Assembly: GCA_016201685.1 (NCBI GenBank)
Contig: JACQCJ010000031.1
Span: 1 to 5,966 of the forward strand
Length of the DNA stretch: 5,966 nucleotides
Origin: Candidatus Peregrinibacteria bacterium
Lineage (GTDB): Bacteria; Patescibacteriota; Gracilibacteria; Peribacterales; Peribacteraceae
Direction of reading: 5' to 3'
Shown: piece after piece, positions 1-5,667 of the stretch
Position numbering within the stretch: position 1 is the stretch's first letter
Layout: the number at the start of each line of letters is the position of its first letter
Position numbers and translations under genes: made by a program
The notes under the pieces: generated by a model
What the model was told of the DNA's origin: nothing
Databases searched by the model: none
What the model saw: only the letters and a program-made list of their open reading frames with translations

Positions 1-2
1 CA

Positions 3-89
3 CGGGGCGCGGCAGAGGACCAGGCATCGGATGGGGAGAATGACTGGTTCGTCATCCTACCCGATTCTCAACCAGACGGGAAATTATGA
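3..89 (+). CDS. C-terminal end of an unidentified protein (partial)
   Basis: Reading from base 3, the frame stays open for 28 codons and stops at TGA (87-89). The peptide is hydrophilic and acidic, with DWFVILPDSQPDGKL at its end, and looks like a natural C-terminus. The other two plus frames give either an early stop or a less protein-like sequence. The start lies outside the window. The gene would converge with the epimerase gene, whose stop is 83 bases away. I do not recognise the family. The fragment is too short to exclude chance. Confidence 0.4.
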   Translation, partial: RGAAEDQASDGENDWFVILPDSQPDGKL

Positions 90-98
90 TTTGTTGTA

Positions 99-128
99 CT
101 AGACGCCGTAGTACTTCTGATACCACTC
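99..128 (-). pseudogene. Second, out-of-frame copy of the epimerase C-terminal tail
   Basis: On the minus strand these bases read EWYQKYYGV and a TAG stop. The epimerase itself ends EWYRRYYGL and TGA at 173-202. The two tails are offset by 74 bases, so they are in different frames. The nucleotides differ at several positions, so this is not a fresh duplication. It may be the original gene end displaced by a repeat insertion, or the last remnant of a second epimerase gene. The frame is open upstream to an ATG at 173, but that 24-residue peptide is mostly repeat sequence and probably not a gene. Confidence 0.45.
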
Positions 129-172
129 CACCCTTCGACTCGTCCGCTCGGCGGCCTCGCTCAGAGCAAGCA
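129..172. repeat. Repeat-like spacer unit between two gene tails
   Basis: This 44-base GC-rich stretch lies between the two copies of the epimerase tail. It begins CACCCTTCGACTCG and ends CTCGCTCAGAGCAAGCA. It includes a near-palindrome at 156-170 (GCTC-A-GAGC core with a CT/AG flank). Units combining CCTTCGACTCG with GCTCAG..CAAG resemble short repeats scattered through many bacterial genomes. That resemblance is from memory, and only one copy is present in this window. Confidence 0.4.
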
Positions 173-1120
173 TCACAGACCGTAGTATCTTCTATACCAC
201 TCTATGAATCGGGGGACCCCCTCCTTGATCATCGTCTTGGGCTCATACCCCAGCATCCGCTTCGCTTTGGAAATATCGGCGGAGGTGATGCGCACGTCGC
301 CCGGCTGCATGGGGAGGAATTCTTTCGTCGCTTCTTTGCCGCAGGATTCCTCAATGATTTTCACGAAGTCCATCAATTCTTCCTTCCGACCGCAACCAAG
401 GTTGAAGATTTCCTCCGGATAATTCTTGTTGATGGATGCCACGATGCCGGCGACGATGTCGTCGATGGAGGTCCAATCGCGCTGCATCTTGCCCTCGCCG
501 AAAATGGAGAGGGGACGGCCGTGGAGGAGGGCATCGGTGAAGAGGAAGAGCGCCATGTCCGGGCGGCCGTAGGGGCCGTAGACCGTGAAGAAGCGCAGAC
601 CCGTCACGTGGATGCCGTAGAGCCGGTGGTACGTGTGTGCGAGGAGTTCATTGTCCTTCTTCGTCATGCCGTAGAGGGAGACTTGATTCTCCGTCGGGTC
701 GCTCTCCTCCGCCGGGAATTTCTTCGCATCGCCGTACACGGAGCTGCTGCTGGCGTAGATCATTCCAGGAATCTTTTGAAGGCGTGCCTCGTCGAGCACG
801 CTGAAGAAGCCCTGGATGTTGGTGGCGATGTATTCCTCCGGATGCTCGAACGAGTAGCGCACGCCCGCAAGGGCCGCCAAGTGGCACACGCGATCGGTCC
901 CCTTCATGCATCTCTTCAGCGTCTCACGATTGAGAATGTCTCCGCGGACGAAGGTGAATCCCTTTTTTCCCTCGAGCATCTTCAGTCGCGCCTCCTTCAA
1001 CGTGGGATTGTAGTACGGGCTCACATTGTCCAGGCCAACGACGTCATCCCCCCGTGCGAGGAGAGCTTGCGCCGTGTGAAAGCCGATGAATCCGGCGCAT
1101 CCGGTCAGCAAGATCTTCAT
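173..1120 (-). CDS. UDP-glucuronate 4-epimerase
   Basis: This 315-residue protein is a short-chain dehydrogenase/reductase of the extended nucleotide-sugar epimerase type. Residues 7-13 form the NAD-binding glycine motif (GCAGFIG), D31 follows the second strand, and S124-S127 with Y150xxxK154 make up the catalytic set. The stretch GLRFFTVYGPYGRPDMA (174-190) is characteristic of the enzymes that convert UDP-glucuronate to UDP-galacturonate (LpsL/CapI type) rather than of GalE. The length is normal. The frame is open upstream to 1204, but the protein naturally begins MKILLTG at 1120. No Shine-Dalgarno sequence precedes this start, and a TAAAAT hexamer lies 13 bases upstream, so the leader may be only a few bases. 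The ugd gene on the same strand supplies its substrate. The last nine residues are duplicated downstream, out of frame. Related UDP-glucose epimerases are the main alternative. Confidence 0.9.
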   Translation of the reverse strand: MKILLTGCAGFIGFHTAQALLARGDDVVGLDNVSPYYNPTLKEARLKMLEGKKGFTFVRGDILNRETLKRCMKGTDRVCHLAALAGVRYSFEHPEEYIATNIQGFFSVLDEARLQKIPGMIYASSSSVYGDAKKFPAEESDPTENQVSLYGMTKKDNELLAHTYHRLYGIHVTGLRFFTVYGPYGRPDMALFLFTDALLHGRPLSIFGEGKMQRDWTSIDDIVAGIVASINKNYPEEIFNLGCGRKEELMDFVKIIEESCGKEATKEFLPMQPGDVRITSADISKAKRMLGYEPKTMIKEGVPRFIEWYRRYYGL

Positions 1121-1124
1121 AGGA

Positions 1125-1146
1125 GATGGGGGGATTTTACCCCATC
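1125..1146. promoter_or_regulatory. Inverted repeat around the -10-like box of the epimerase gene
   Basis: GATGGGG (1125-1131) and CCCCATC (1140-1146) are perfect 7-bp arms around an 8-base centre that contains TAAAAT on the minus strand (1134-1139). The hexamer differs from TATAAT at one position and ends 13 bases before the epimerase ATG. No convincing -35 box was found. The dyad could be an operator or a short hairpin. Both readings are inference. Confidence 0.35.
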
Positions 1147-1187
1147 TGGAGCTAAAAAGAAGGATCGAAGATCTTTGTACTTGCATG

Positions 1188-1193
1188 TATGAT
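1188..1193 (+). promoter_or_regulatory. Possible -10 box (TATGAT) for the orphan gene
   Basis: TATGAT matches TATAAT at five of six positions and ends 24 bases before the preferred start at 1218. That would give a leader of about 18 bases. No convincing -35 box lies at the usual spacing. This is a weak call based on one hexamer in an AT-rich intergenic stretch. Confidence 0.25.
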
Positions 1194-1217
1194 GCGTTTA
1201 ACACAACATTCCCGCCT

Positions 1218-1595
1218 ATGGGAAAACAAGAACAAGTAGGCTTTGACTCTCTTGAAGAGATGCGAAAACGTCATTGGCTTGAATATCTTCATGGAATGAG
1301 CAAATCAGATTTGCGTCTAGAGCTCGACAATGCTGCCGACGTATCTCCTACTGTTCTGACTGTTCTCCATATCCTTCGTGACGATGCCGTCAACGAGTTT
1401 AGAAAATGGTTGGAGGCTTATGAAGACTTTCCCGACGATTCATTGACGTATGCAGATTATTTTTCATACATCCTCGAAATTCTTGCAAAGCGTTTTCTCA
1501 GAGAAAAGATTGCGGGCGCAATTCCGTCAAAGGTCGGTTTGACGCGGAGTCATATGCAGAATGTTGCATCTACTCAAAACAGGATTCCTTCATAA
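1218..1595 (+). CDS. Hypothetical protein, AT-richer orphan gene
   Basis: This encodes a 125-residue, probably soluble and mostly helical protein with many charged residues and a long middle part of alternating acidic and hydrophobic segments. No signal peptide, membrane segment or known motif is visible, and I do not recognise it. The ATG at 1218 is preferred because it clears the epimerase promoter region. An ATG at 1185 would add 11 residues. The open frame extends back to 1086 but only by running through the epimerase coding strand. Neither start has a clear Shine-Dalgarno sequence. GC is about 35-40 % in the lines I counted, against about 53-63 % in the neighbours, suggesting a separate origin. 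It converges with ugd, and its last six bases (1590-1595) overlap the ugd end, so the two stop codons interlock. Confidence 0.6.
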   Translation: MGKQEQVGFDSLEEMRKRHWLEYLHGMSKSDLRLELDNAADVSPTVLTVLHILRDDAVNEFRKWLEAYEDFPDDSLTYADYFSYILEILAKRFLREKIAGAIPSKVGLTRSHMQNVASTQNRIPS

Positions 1596-2969
1596 GGCTA
1601 CTCCGATCCCGTGATACCTCAATCCCGCCTCCCGCACCTCGCTCGGCTCGTAGACGTTGCGGCCGTCGAAGAGATCAATTCCTTTCATGATTGCTTTGAG
1701 TTCGCGCAGATCCGCACCGCGGAAGAGATCCCATTCGGTGAGGAGCACGAGGGCATCGGCGTCCTTGGCCGCGTCCATCGGTGATTGCGCGAAGGAGATT
1801 CCCGCGGGGAGGAGCTTCTTGGCATTCTCCATGGCGAAGGGATCGTAGGCCTTCACGCAGTGACCGTTCTTCAGGAGGACGGGAAGGAGATCCAGGCTCG
1901 GCGCCTCGCGCATGTCGTCGGTCTTGGGTTTGAAGGCCAGGCCCCAGATCCCGACCGTCGAGTTTGGTTTGAGCGTCTTCAGAATTTTCTCGAAGAAGCG
2001 ATGCCGCTGGCGGGCGTTGATGCGGTCGGTCGCTTCCACGATGCTGAAGTCGAGTCCGTGTTCCTTGGCCGTCGCGAGGAGAGCCTTCACATCCTTGGGG
2101 AAGCAGCTGCCGCCGTACCCGATGCCGGCGTGGAGGAACCGCGGCCCGATGCGGTCATCGAGCCCCATGCCCCGGGCGATATCGCGGATATTCGCTCTCG
2201 TCTTCTCGCAGAATTCGGTCAGCATGTTGATGAAGCTGATCTTCGTGGCCAGGAACGCGTTGCTCGCATACTTCACGATCTCCGCACTCTCGCGACTCAT
2301 GAAGAGGAGGGGCTTGCCGACGCGGGTGATGGGGCGGTAGAGCTCCTCCATCAGCGCTCGAGCGTCGAGCGAGTGGACAGTGGAAAGTGGAGAGTGAACA
2401 GCGTCTTTTCCCCCTGTCCACTGTCCACTGTCCATTTTTCCGTTCACTCCCACAACGATCCGATCCGGCATCAACGTATCGCCCACGGCCATTCCTTCGC
2501 GCAAAAATTCAGGATTGCTGACGACGGGGATTGAAACGTTCATGTCGCGCTTCTTGAGGATCTCGGCCATGAGTTCTTCACACTTCTTCCCGGTGCCCAC
2601 CGGGACGGTTGATTTGTTCACGAAGACCAAATCGTGGTCGGCGTGTTCCGCGACCGTCCTCGCGACGGTGAACACCGCGCGAAGGTCGGCGCTGTGGTCT
2701 GCGTTTGGGGGAGTGGCGACGGCGGAGAAGAGAATGTGGACCTCCGGCAGACATTCCTTCAAATCCGTCGTGAATTGGAGCAAGCCGCTCTTGAGGCCCC
2801 GGGTGATCAATTCTTCCAGTCCCGGCTCGTAGATGGGGCTCTTTCCTTCCTTCAACATCGCGATCTTCGCCTCGTCGATATCCACGCCCGTCACGTGGTG
2901 CCCCAGTTCCGCGAAGCAGGCGGCGGAGACGAGCCCGACATACCCTGTGCCAATGACGGCGATGCGCAT
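1590..2969 (-). CDS. ugd: UDP-glucose 6-dehydrogenase
   Basis: This 459-residue cytosolic enzyme oxidises UDP-glucose to UDP-glucuronate with two NAD+. The N-terminal Rossmann motif is GTGYVG (7-12), followed by D30 at the end of strand 2 and STVPVGT (120-126). Catalytic residues known from the family are recognisable: E154 and E158 (NPEFLRE), K233 and N237 (VKYASN), and nucleophile C289 with D293 (GYGGSCFPKD). GLAFKPKTDDMRE (343-355) marks the C-terminal UDP-binding domain. The start at MRIAVIGTGYVG is chosen because it matches the normal family N-terminus; the frame is open back to 3023. No Shine-Dalgarno sequence is seen. Residues about 176-201 form an unusual serine/glycine-rich loop encoded by heptamer repeats, in a place where I expect the family to run straight from the IVVG strand to the MEELYRP helix. 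All catalytic residues are intact, so the enzyme is probably active. The product feeds the nearby 4-epimerase. Confidence 0.95.
   Translation of the reverse strand: MRIAVIGTGYVGLVSAACFAELGHHVTGVDIDEAKIAMLKEGKSPIYEPGLEELITRGLKSGLLQFTTDLKECLPEVHILFSAVATPPNADHSADLRAVFTVARTVAEHADHDLVFVNKSTVPVGTGKKCEELMAEILKKRDMNVSIPVVSNPEFLREGMAVGDTLMPDRIVVGVNGKMDSGQWTGGKDAVHSPLSTVHSLDARALMEELYRPITRVGKPLLFMSRESAEIVKYASNAFLATKISFINMLTEFCEKTRANIRDIARGMGLDDRIGPRFLHAGIGYGGSCFPKDVKALLATAKEHGLDFSIVEATDRINARQRHRFFEKILKTLKPNSTVGIWGLAFKPKTDDMREAPSLDLLPVLLKNGHCVKAYDPFAMENAKKLLPAGISFAQSPMDAAKDADALVLLTEWDLFRGADLRELKAIMKGIDLFDGRNVYEPSEVREAGLRYHGIGVAL
2374..2434. repeat. Heptamer inverted-repeat block inside ugd
   Basis: The left arm is four 7-base units: TGGACAG, TGGAAAG, TGGAGAG and TGAACAG (2374-2401). 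The right arm is three exact copies of the reverse complement, CTGTCCA (2414-2434). The 12 bases between them (2402-2413) form a loop. The longest perfect pairing is GTGGACAGTGG (2373-2383) with CCACTGTCCAC (2418-2428). Just outside, TCGAGCG occurs twice in tandem (2358-2371). The whole block is read through in frame by ugd and could form a strong hairpin in DNA or RNA. Confidence 0.85.
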
Positions 2970-2980
2970 GGGATCCCATG
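2967..2980. promoter_or_regulatory. Perfect 14-bp palindrome over the ugd start codon
   Basis: CATGGGATCCCATG is its own reverse complement. It covers the ugd start codon (CAT at 2967-2969 on the plus strand) and most of the 25-base gap to the kinase start. A repressor bound here could control both divergent genes. Chance is possible, since CATG words recur at 2985 and 2994. Confidence 0.4.
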
Positions 2981-2981
2981 G

Positions 2982-2987
2982 TATCAT
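2982..2987 (+). promoter_or_regulatory. Possible -10 box (TATCAT) for a leaderless kinase transcript
   Basis: TATCAT matches five of six positions of TATAAT. Seven bases separate it from the ATG at 2995, so transcription would begin at or next to the start codon. This agrees with the lack of a Shine-Dalgarno sequence. No good -35 box was found, and the region where one should lie is inside ugd. Confidence 0.35.
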
Positions 2988-2994
2988 GAATTCC

Positions 2995-3966
2995 ATGACG
3001 CGAATTTTGGTCACCGGTTCCATCGCCTACGATCTTCTCCTTGGGTACGACGGGTCGTTCCGCGATGCGATCGATCCCGCGGATTTGGATCACCTCTCCG
3101 TTTCTTTCTTCAGCCCGCACTTCGCGCGGCATCATGGCGGGACGGGGGCCAACATCGCCTGGAATCTCACGATTCTGGAGCAAGATCCATGCCTCGTTGC
3201 GTCCGTGGGTGCGGATGGCGAAGCGTACCTGGCGTTGCTGCGCGAGCGCGGCATCGATACGTCGCGCATTGAGGTCCTGCGCGATCGCGTGACAGCGACG
3301 GCGATCATTGGGACCGATACGAGCGAGCGGCAGATCGCCTTCTTTCACCCGGGGGCCGATGCGCACGGTTCCTGGCCGGCGAATCTCGCCGATCAGCGCG
3401 AAGAATTCACTCACGCCATCATCAGTCCGCGCGACCCCGTCGCCATGATGCAGGCGGTGCGCTTCTGTCGTGTGTGGAAGATTCCGTATCTTTTCGATCC
3501 TGGGCAGCAGGTGATTTCACTCAGCCGCGATGAACTCGTCAGTGCTCTGGAGGGCGCCGCGGGAGTGATTGCCAACACCTACGAATGGAGTCTCCTCTCG
3601 GAGAAGATCGGCGTTTCCACGAGCAAACTCCTCGATCGTACGCCCATGCTCATCGTCACTGCTGGGGAAGAAGGCTTCACCGTTTACCGTCGCAAGGAGC
3701 CGGCGATCACGCTCCCGGCCTGCAGGCCCGATCGCCTCGTGAATCCCACGGGGGCCGGCGATGCGCTGCGCGCTGGAGTTCTCGCAGGCCTCGCTTCAGG
3801 ATGGGACCTTCGGCAGTGCGGGATGCTTGGCGCGTCCATTGCCTCCTTCGTCGTGGAGAGGGAAGGCACGCTCCTTGATCACGTTGACATCGATGACATT
3901 CTCGGCAGAGCGGAGGAGACGTATGGAGAGAGACTCCCGGAATTGACAATGTTAGGCCACAGCTAA
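2995..3966 (+). CDS. Adenosine-kinase-type PfkB sugar/nucleoside kinase
   Basis: This 323-residue cytosolic kinase belongs to the ribokinase/PfkB superfamily. Family features in order are the N-terminal GSIAYD (8-13), HLSVSFF (33-39), the substrate-side motif GGTGANIA (48-55), FHPGA (117-121), FDPGQQ (167-172), NTYEW (194-198) and the signature NPTGAGDALRAG (250-261), in which D256 is the expected catalytic base and the GAG loop the anion hole. The order and wording match the bacterial adenosine kinase branch exemplified by Mycobacterium tuberculosis AdoK, also about 324 residues, better than fructokinases or ribokinases. The likely reaction is adenosine + ATP -> AMP + ADP in purine salvage, but another nucleoside or sugar cannot be excluded. 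The start at MTRILVTGSI is the natural family start; an in-frame ATG three codons earlier is possible. It is transcribed away from ugd with 25 bases between the start codons. Confidence 0.85.
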   Translation: MTRILVTGSIAYDLLLGYDGSFRDAIDPADLDHLSVSFFSPHFARHHGGTGANIAWNLTILEQDPCLVASVGADGEAYLALLRERGIDTSRIEVLRDRVTATAIIGTDTSERQIAFFHPGADAHGSWPANLADQREEFTHAIISPRDPVAMMQAVRFCRVWKIPYLFDPGQQVISLSRDELVSALEGAAGVIANTYEWSLLSEKIGVSTSKLLDRTPMLIVTAGEEGFTVYRRKEPAITLPACRPDRLVNPTGAGDALRAGVLAGLASGWDLRQCGMLGASIASFVVEREGTLLDHVDIDDILGRAEETYGERLPELTMLGHS

Positions 3967-3980
3967 AACTGGACTTTTTT
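3957..3980 (+). terminator. Weak intrinsic terminator after the kinase gene
   Basis: CCACAG and CTGG can form a short stem of four pairs with one bulged base around a loop that holds the TAA stop, followed closely by a run of six T (3975-3980). The stem is short, so termination would be inefficient at best. Confidence 0.3.
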
Positions 3981-4014
3981 CGAACAGAACATAGAAGAGA
4001 GACGCATGCAAACT

Positions 4015-4034
4015 GGGGATTTACCCTTCTCCCC
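4015..4034. repeat. Small inverted repeat upstream of the chimeric ORF
   Basis: GGGGA (4015-4019) and TCCCC (4030-4034) could form a 5-bp stem with a 10-base loop, 9 bases before the ATG at 4044. Such a hairpin could mask translation initiation, but the stem is short. No Shine-Dalgarno sequence is present. Confidence 0.25.
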
Positions 4035-4043
4035 TTCCTTTGT

Positions 4044-4790
4044 ATGCCCAAAGATCAGCTCCATAAACGCTTCATCGATGCGCAGGTGAAGATGCTTCTC
4101 CAGTTGTATGAAGCAGGCACACTCACGGAACAACAGGTATGCGATCGGCTCCAGATCGGTCGTTCCCGCTTCTTCACGCTCCTCCAGAACTACCAACACG
4201 ATCCGGCGAACTTCACGGTGCGCTACCGGCGTTCCGCTCCTCCGTCCAATCGTGTCGGTCAAGAAACGGACGCTGCGATCTTCGCGGAACTCGAACGACA
4301 GAAAACACTCATTCTCAATCCCGCTCTCCCCATCCGCTACTACCACTACCGAGAAGCGCGTGATGCCGTGTGCATGGAGCACGGCATCACGCTCTGCGAT
4401 GAAACCGTCCGACGGAGAATTACCCACGACGAGTACGACAAACTGATCGTGCAAACGAAGGCGCAAGAAGAGCAATTGCACGATGAAATGCGGTCACACG
4501 GCAAGGCAGACGAAACATTTTTGATTTCGTGTTCTTATCTGCTGGAACTGCTCAAACGCGCATCCGATCTCTTCGAGCGTTCGCAGGCGGCTCAAAAGAA
4601 CCATCTACTGCGCTTCGTGCTTGAGAACGGAAAAGTGGAAGGCGAAAACCTCATCTACGAGCTGAAAAGTCCCTTTGCAGGTATCGCCCAGTGCATCGAA
4701 TCTAAAGAATGGCTCCCCTTGTTGGACGCAATGCGAACCGATTGGTTCAGCAGTGACTTCTCCACTTTTCAGATTATCCACACCGATTGA
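4044..4790 (+). CDS. Chimeric ORF: transposase N-terminus joined to serine recombinase C-terminus
   Basis: The ORF encodes 248 residues with two unrelated halves. Residues 1 to about 125 look like the DNA-binding front of an integrase-core (IS481-like) transposase. They include a helix-turn-helix around 27-46 (LTEQQVCDRLQIGRSRFF) and a second helical part ending CDETVRRR. From about 126 (ITHDEYDKLIVQ...) the sequence resembles the C-terminal end of large serine recombinases: a coiled coil (126-155), then KADETFLISCSYLLELL, the AxxLFERS helix and ENLIYELKSPF. The DDE catalytic core of the transposase is missing, and so are the catalytic serine domain and zinc ribbon of the recombinase. The join lies near base 4419. 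It is probably a relic formed by deletion or recombination between two mobile genes, though the frame is intact and a DNA-binding role is conceivable. No Shine-Dalgarno sequence is seen. The DUF3800 gene follows after 23 bases. Assignment of both halves rests on recalled family patterns. Confidence 0.6.
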   Translation: MPKDQLHKRFIDAQVKMLLQLYEAGTLTEQQVCDRLQIGRSRFFTLLQNYQHDPANFTVRYRRSAPPSNRVGQETDAAIFAELERQKTLILNPALPIRYYHYREARDAVCMEHGITLCDETVRRRITHDEYDKLIVQTKAQEEQLHDEMRSHGKADETFLISCSYLLELLKRASDLFERSQAAQKNHLLRFVLENGKVEGENLIYELKSPFAGIAQCIESKEWLPLLDAMRTDWFSSDFSTFQIIHTD

Positions 4791-4802
4791 TCTGCTACAG
4801 AA

Positions 4803-4808
4803 AGAGGA
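4803..4808 (+). promoter_or_regulatory. Shine-Dalgarno sequence deciding the DUF3800 start
   Basis: AGAGGA lies five bases before the ATG at 4814. It is the clearest ribosome binding site in the window and favours 4814 over the TTG at 4787, which overlaps the previous stop codon. The other genes here lack such a site. Confidence 0.6.
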
Positions 4809-4813
4809 AAAGT

Positions 4814-5548
4814 ATGGTTTTCCACAGTGTCCAACACTCGGCATTTGAGAAAGGAATTTTTCTGATTTCCATACAAACTCAGTCAGACGACCCGCCATCA
4901 CCGCCGAAACGCGACTTCCTGTTCATAGATGAGTCGGGCGATCCTGGCACGTTCTCGCCGTACTACATCCTCGGACTGCTGCATGTCACCGACGTGTCGC
5001 TCAAAGACCTCAACTTGCACCTCGGCGCGATGCGGTATTTCGGATCGGTGAGGCGTGAACTCAAATCGTCGCGGGTCACACGGGAACAGCGCGAACAACT
5101 GCTCCGTATCCTGCGCGACGCGCACGACAATACTTTCGTCCGAGCCAGTGCCGTCTACATTCCGAAGAGCGAGTACCGAGGCATCTACCTCACGGATCGT
5201 CCCGATCAGACGCTCGACCCCAGCCGCTTTCAGAATCTGATGCTGCGCCGCTTGCTGGAACATCACTTCTCGGTCTGCAAGCCGCAGTCGCAGGAAGTGG
5301 AACTCGTCGTGGATCGTTTCTTCACCAGTGAGGCCGTCGAAGGCAGGATGCGTCGCTACCTGCGGGAAGATAAACACGGGCGACTTCCCGCTTTCCTGCA
5401 CATCACCCAAGCCGATTCGCGCTATGTCGAACTGCTACAAGTCGCCGACTGGATCGCGGGTGCGGTCAAAGAGCGGTTCTTCACCCATGAAGACCGCGAC
5501 TTCGCCGATCTCTTCCAATACATCAACGCCGCGAAACTCACAAAATGA
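4814..5548 (+). CDS. DUF3800 protein, predicted RNase H-like fold
   Basis: This 244-residue protein has the hallmarks of the DUF3800 family. FLFIDESGDPG (35-45) has D39, E40 and D43 at the end of the first strand, followed by the YYILGLLHV strand (50-58). ELVVDRF (163-169) supplies D167, and ELLQVADWIAGA (206-217) supplies Q209 and D212. Such spaced acidic residues suggest a metal-dependent RNase H-like nuclease; the biochemical role is not established for most members. No membrane segment or signal peptide is evident. The first 33 residues before the core are longer than I expect for the family and may not be structured. The family often occurs near mobile elements and in some defence islands, and here it follows a recombinase relic by 23 bases on the same strand. 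The stop codon overlaps the first arm of a hairpin (5547-5583). Function in this organism is unknown. Confidence 0.85.
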   Translation: MVFHSVQHSAFEKGIFLISIQTQSDDPPSPPKRDFLFIDESGDPGTFSPYYILGLLHVTDVSLKDLNLHLGAMRYFGSVRRELKSSRVTREQREQLLRILRDAHDNTFVRASAVYIPKSEYRGIYLTDRPDQTLDPSRFQNLMLRRLLEHHFSVCKPQSQEVELVVDRFFTSEAVEGRMRRYLREDKHGRLPAFLHITQADSRYVELLQVADWIAGAVKERFFTHEDRDFADLFQYINAAKLTK

Positions 5549-5583
5549 AAGAGGCCGGTACTCGTACGAGCCCAGCCTCTTTC
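5547..5583. terminator. Strong hairpin at the end of the DUF3800 gene
   Basis: GAAAGAGGC (5547-5555) pairs with GCCTCTTTC (5575-5583), a perfect 9-bp stem. The loop contains the perfect palindrome CTCGTACGAG (5561-5570), so a second stem can form inside. The first arm starts within the TGA stop codon. There is no T run after it on the plus strand. On the minus strand the arm is followed by ATTTTG, so it may terminate transcription coming from the right better than from DUF3800. Confidence 0.6.
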
Positions 5584-5590
5584 GTAGGCA

Positions 5591-5615
5591 GGGTCATTAT
5601 AGCACAGAATGACCC
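5591..5615 (-). promoter_or_regulatory. Extended -10 promoter inside a perfect inverted repeat
   Basis: On the minus strand TGCTATAAT (5604-5596) is a perfect extended -10 element. It lies within GGGTCATT (5591-5598) / AATGACCC (5608-5615), a perfect 8-bp inverted repeat with a 9-base centre. No clear -35 box is needed for an extended -10. Transcription would start near 5589 and run into the DUF3800 3' end as antisense. The dyad over the -10 suggests an operator, but a protein is not identified. Confidence 0.5.
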
Positions 5616-5625
5616 CTGTATACGC

Positions 5626-5667
5626 AAAAAGTCTCAAAAACCCGCCGTGGCACTAGCCAGGGACGGG
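5626..5667 (-). terminator. Intrinsic terminator of the candidate small RNA
   Basis: Read on the minus strand, CCCGTCCCTGGC and GCCACGGCGGG pair around a TAGT loop, giving about ten pairs with small bulges (5641-5667). Five T follow at once (5640-5636), and a second run of five T comes at 5630-5626. This is the best intrinsic terminator in the window. Confidence 0.65.

Noticed and set aside
86..1192. Long plus-strand open frame opposite the epimerase gene
   Set aside because: It is a GC-rich shadow of a clearly recognisable epimerase and has no protein-like motif of its own.
2374..2434. CRISPR or insertion sequence as the cause of the heptamer block
   Set aside because: The units are seven bases long with no spacers, and there is no transposase or target duplication around the block.
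1785..2534. Long plus-strand open frame opposite ugd
   Set aside because: The minus strand carries a full set of UDP-glucose dehydrogenase motifs, so this is a shadow frame.
2578..3414. Minus-strand open frame spanning the ugd and kinase starts
   Set aside because: It crosses two real genes in the wrong frames and is arginine-rich, as shadow frames in GC-rich DNA are.
3963..4481. Minus-strand open frame opposite the chimeric ORF
   Set aside because: The plus frame has recognisable recombinase sequence; this one has none.
4898..5410. Minus-strand open frame opposite DUF3800
   Set aside because: It is a shadow of the DUF3800 gene, whose motifs and ribosome binding site are clear.
5422..5637. 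Small minus-strand open frame covering the hairpin and promoter
   Set aside because: It reads through the terminator-like hairpin and the TATAAT box and has no start signal.
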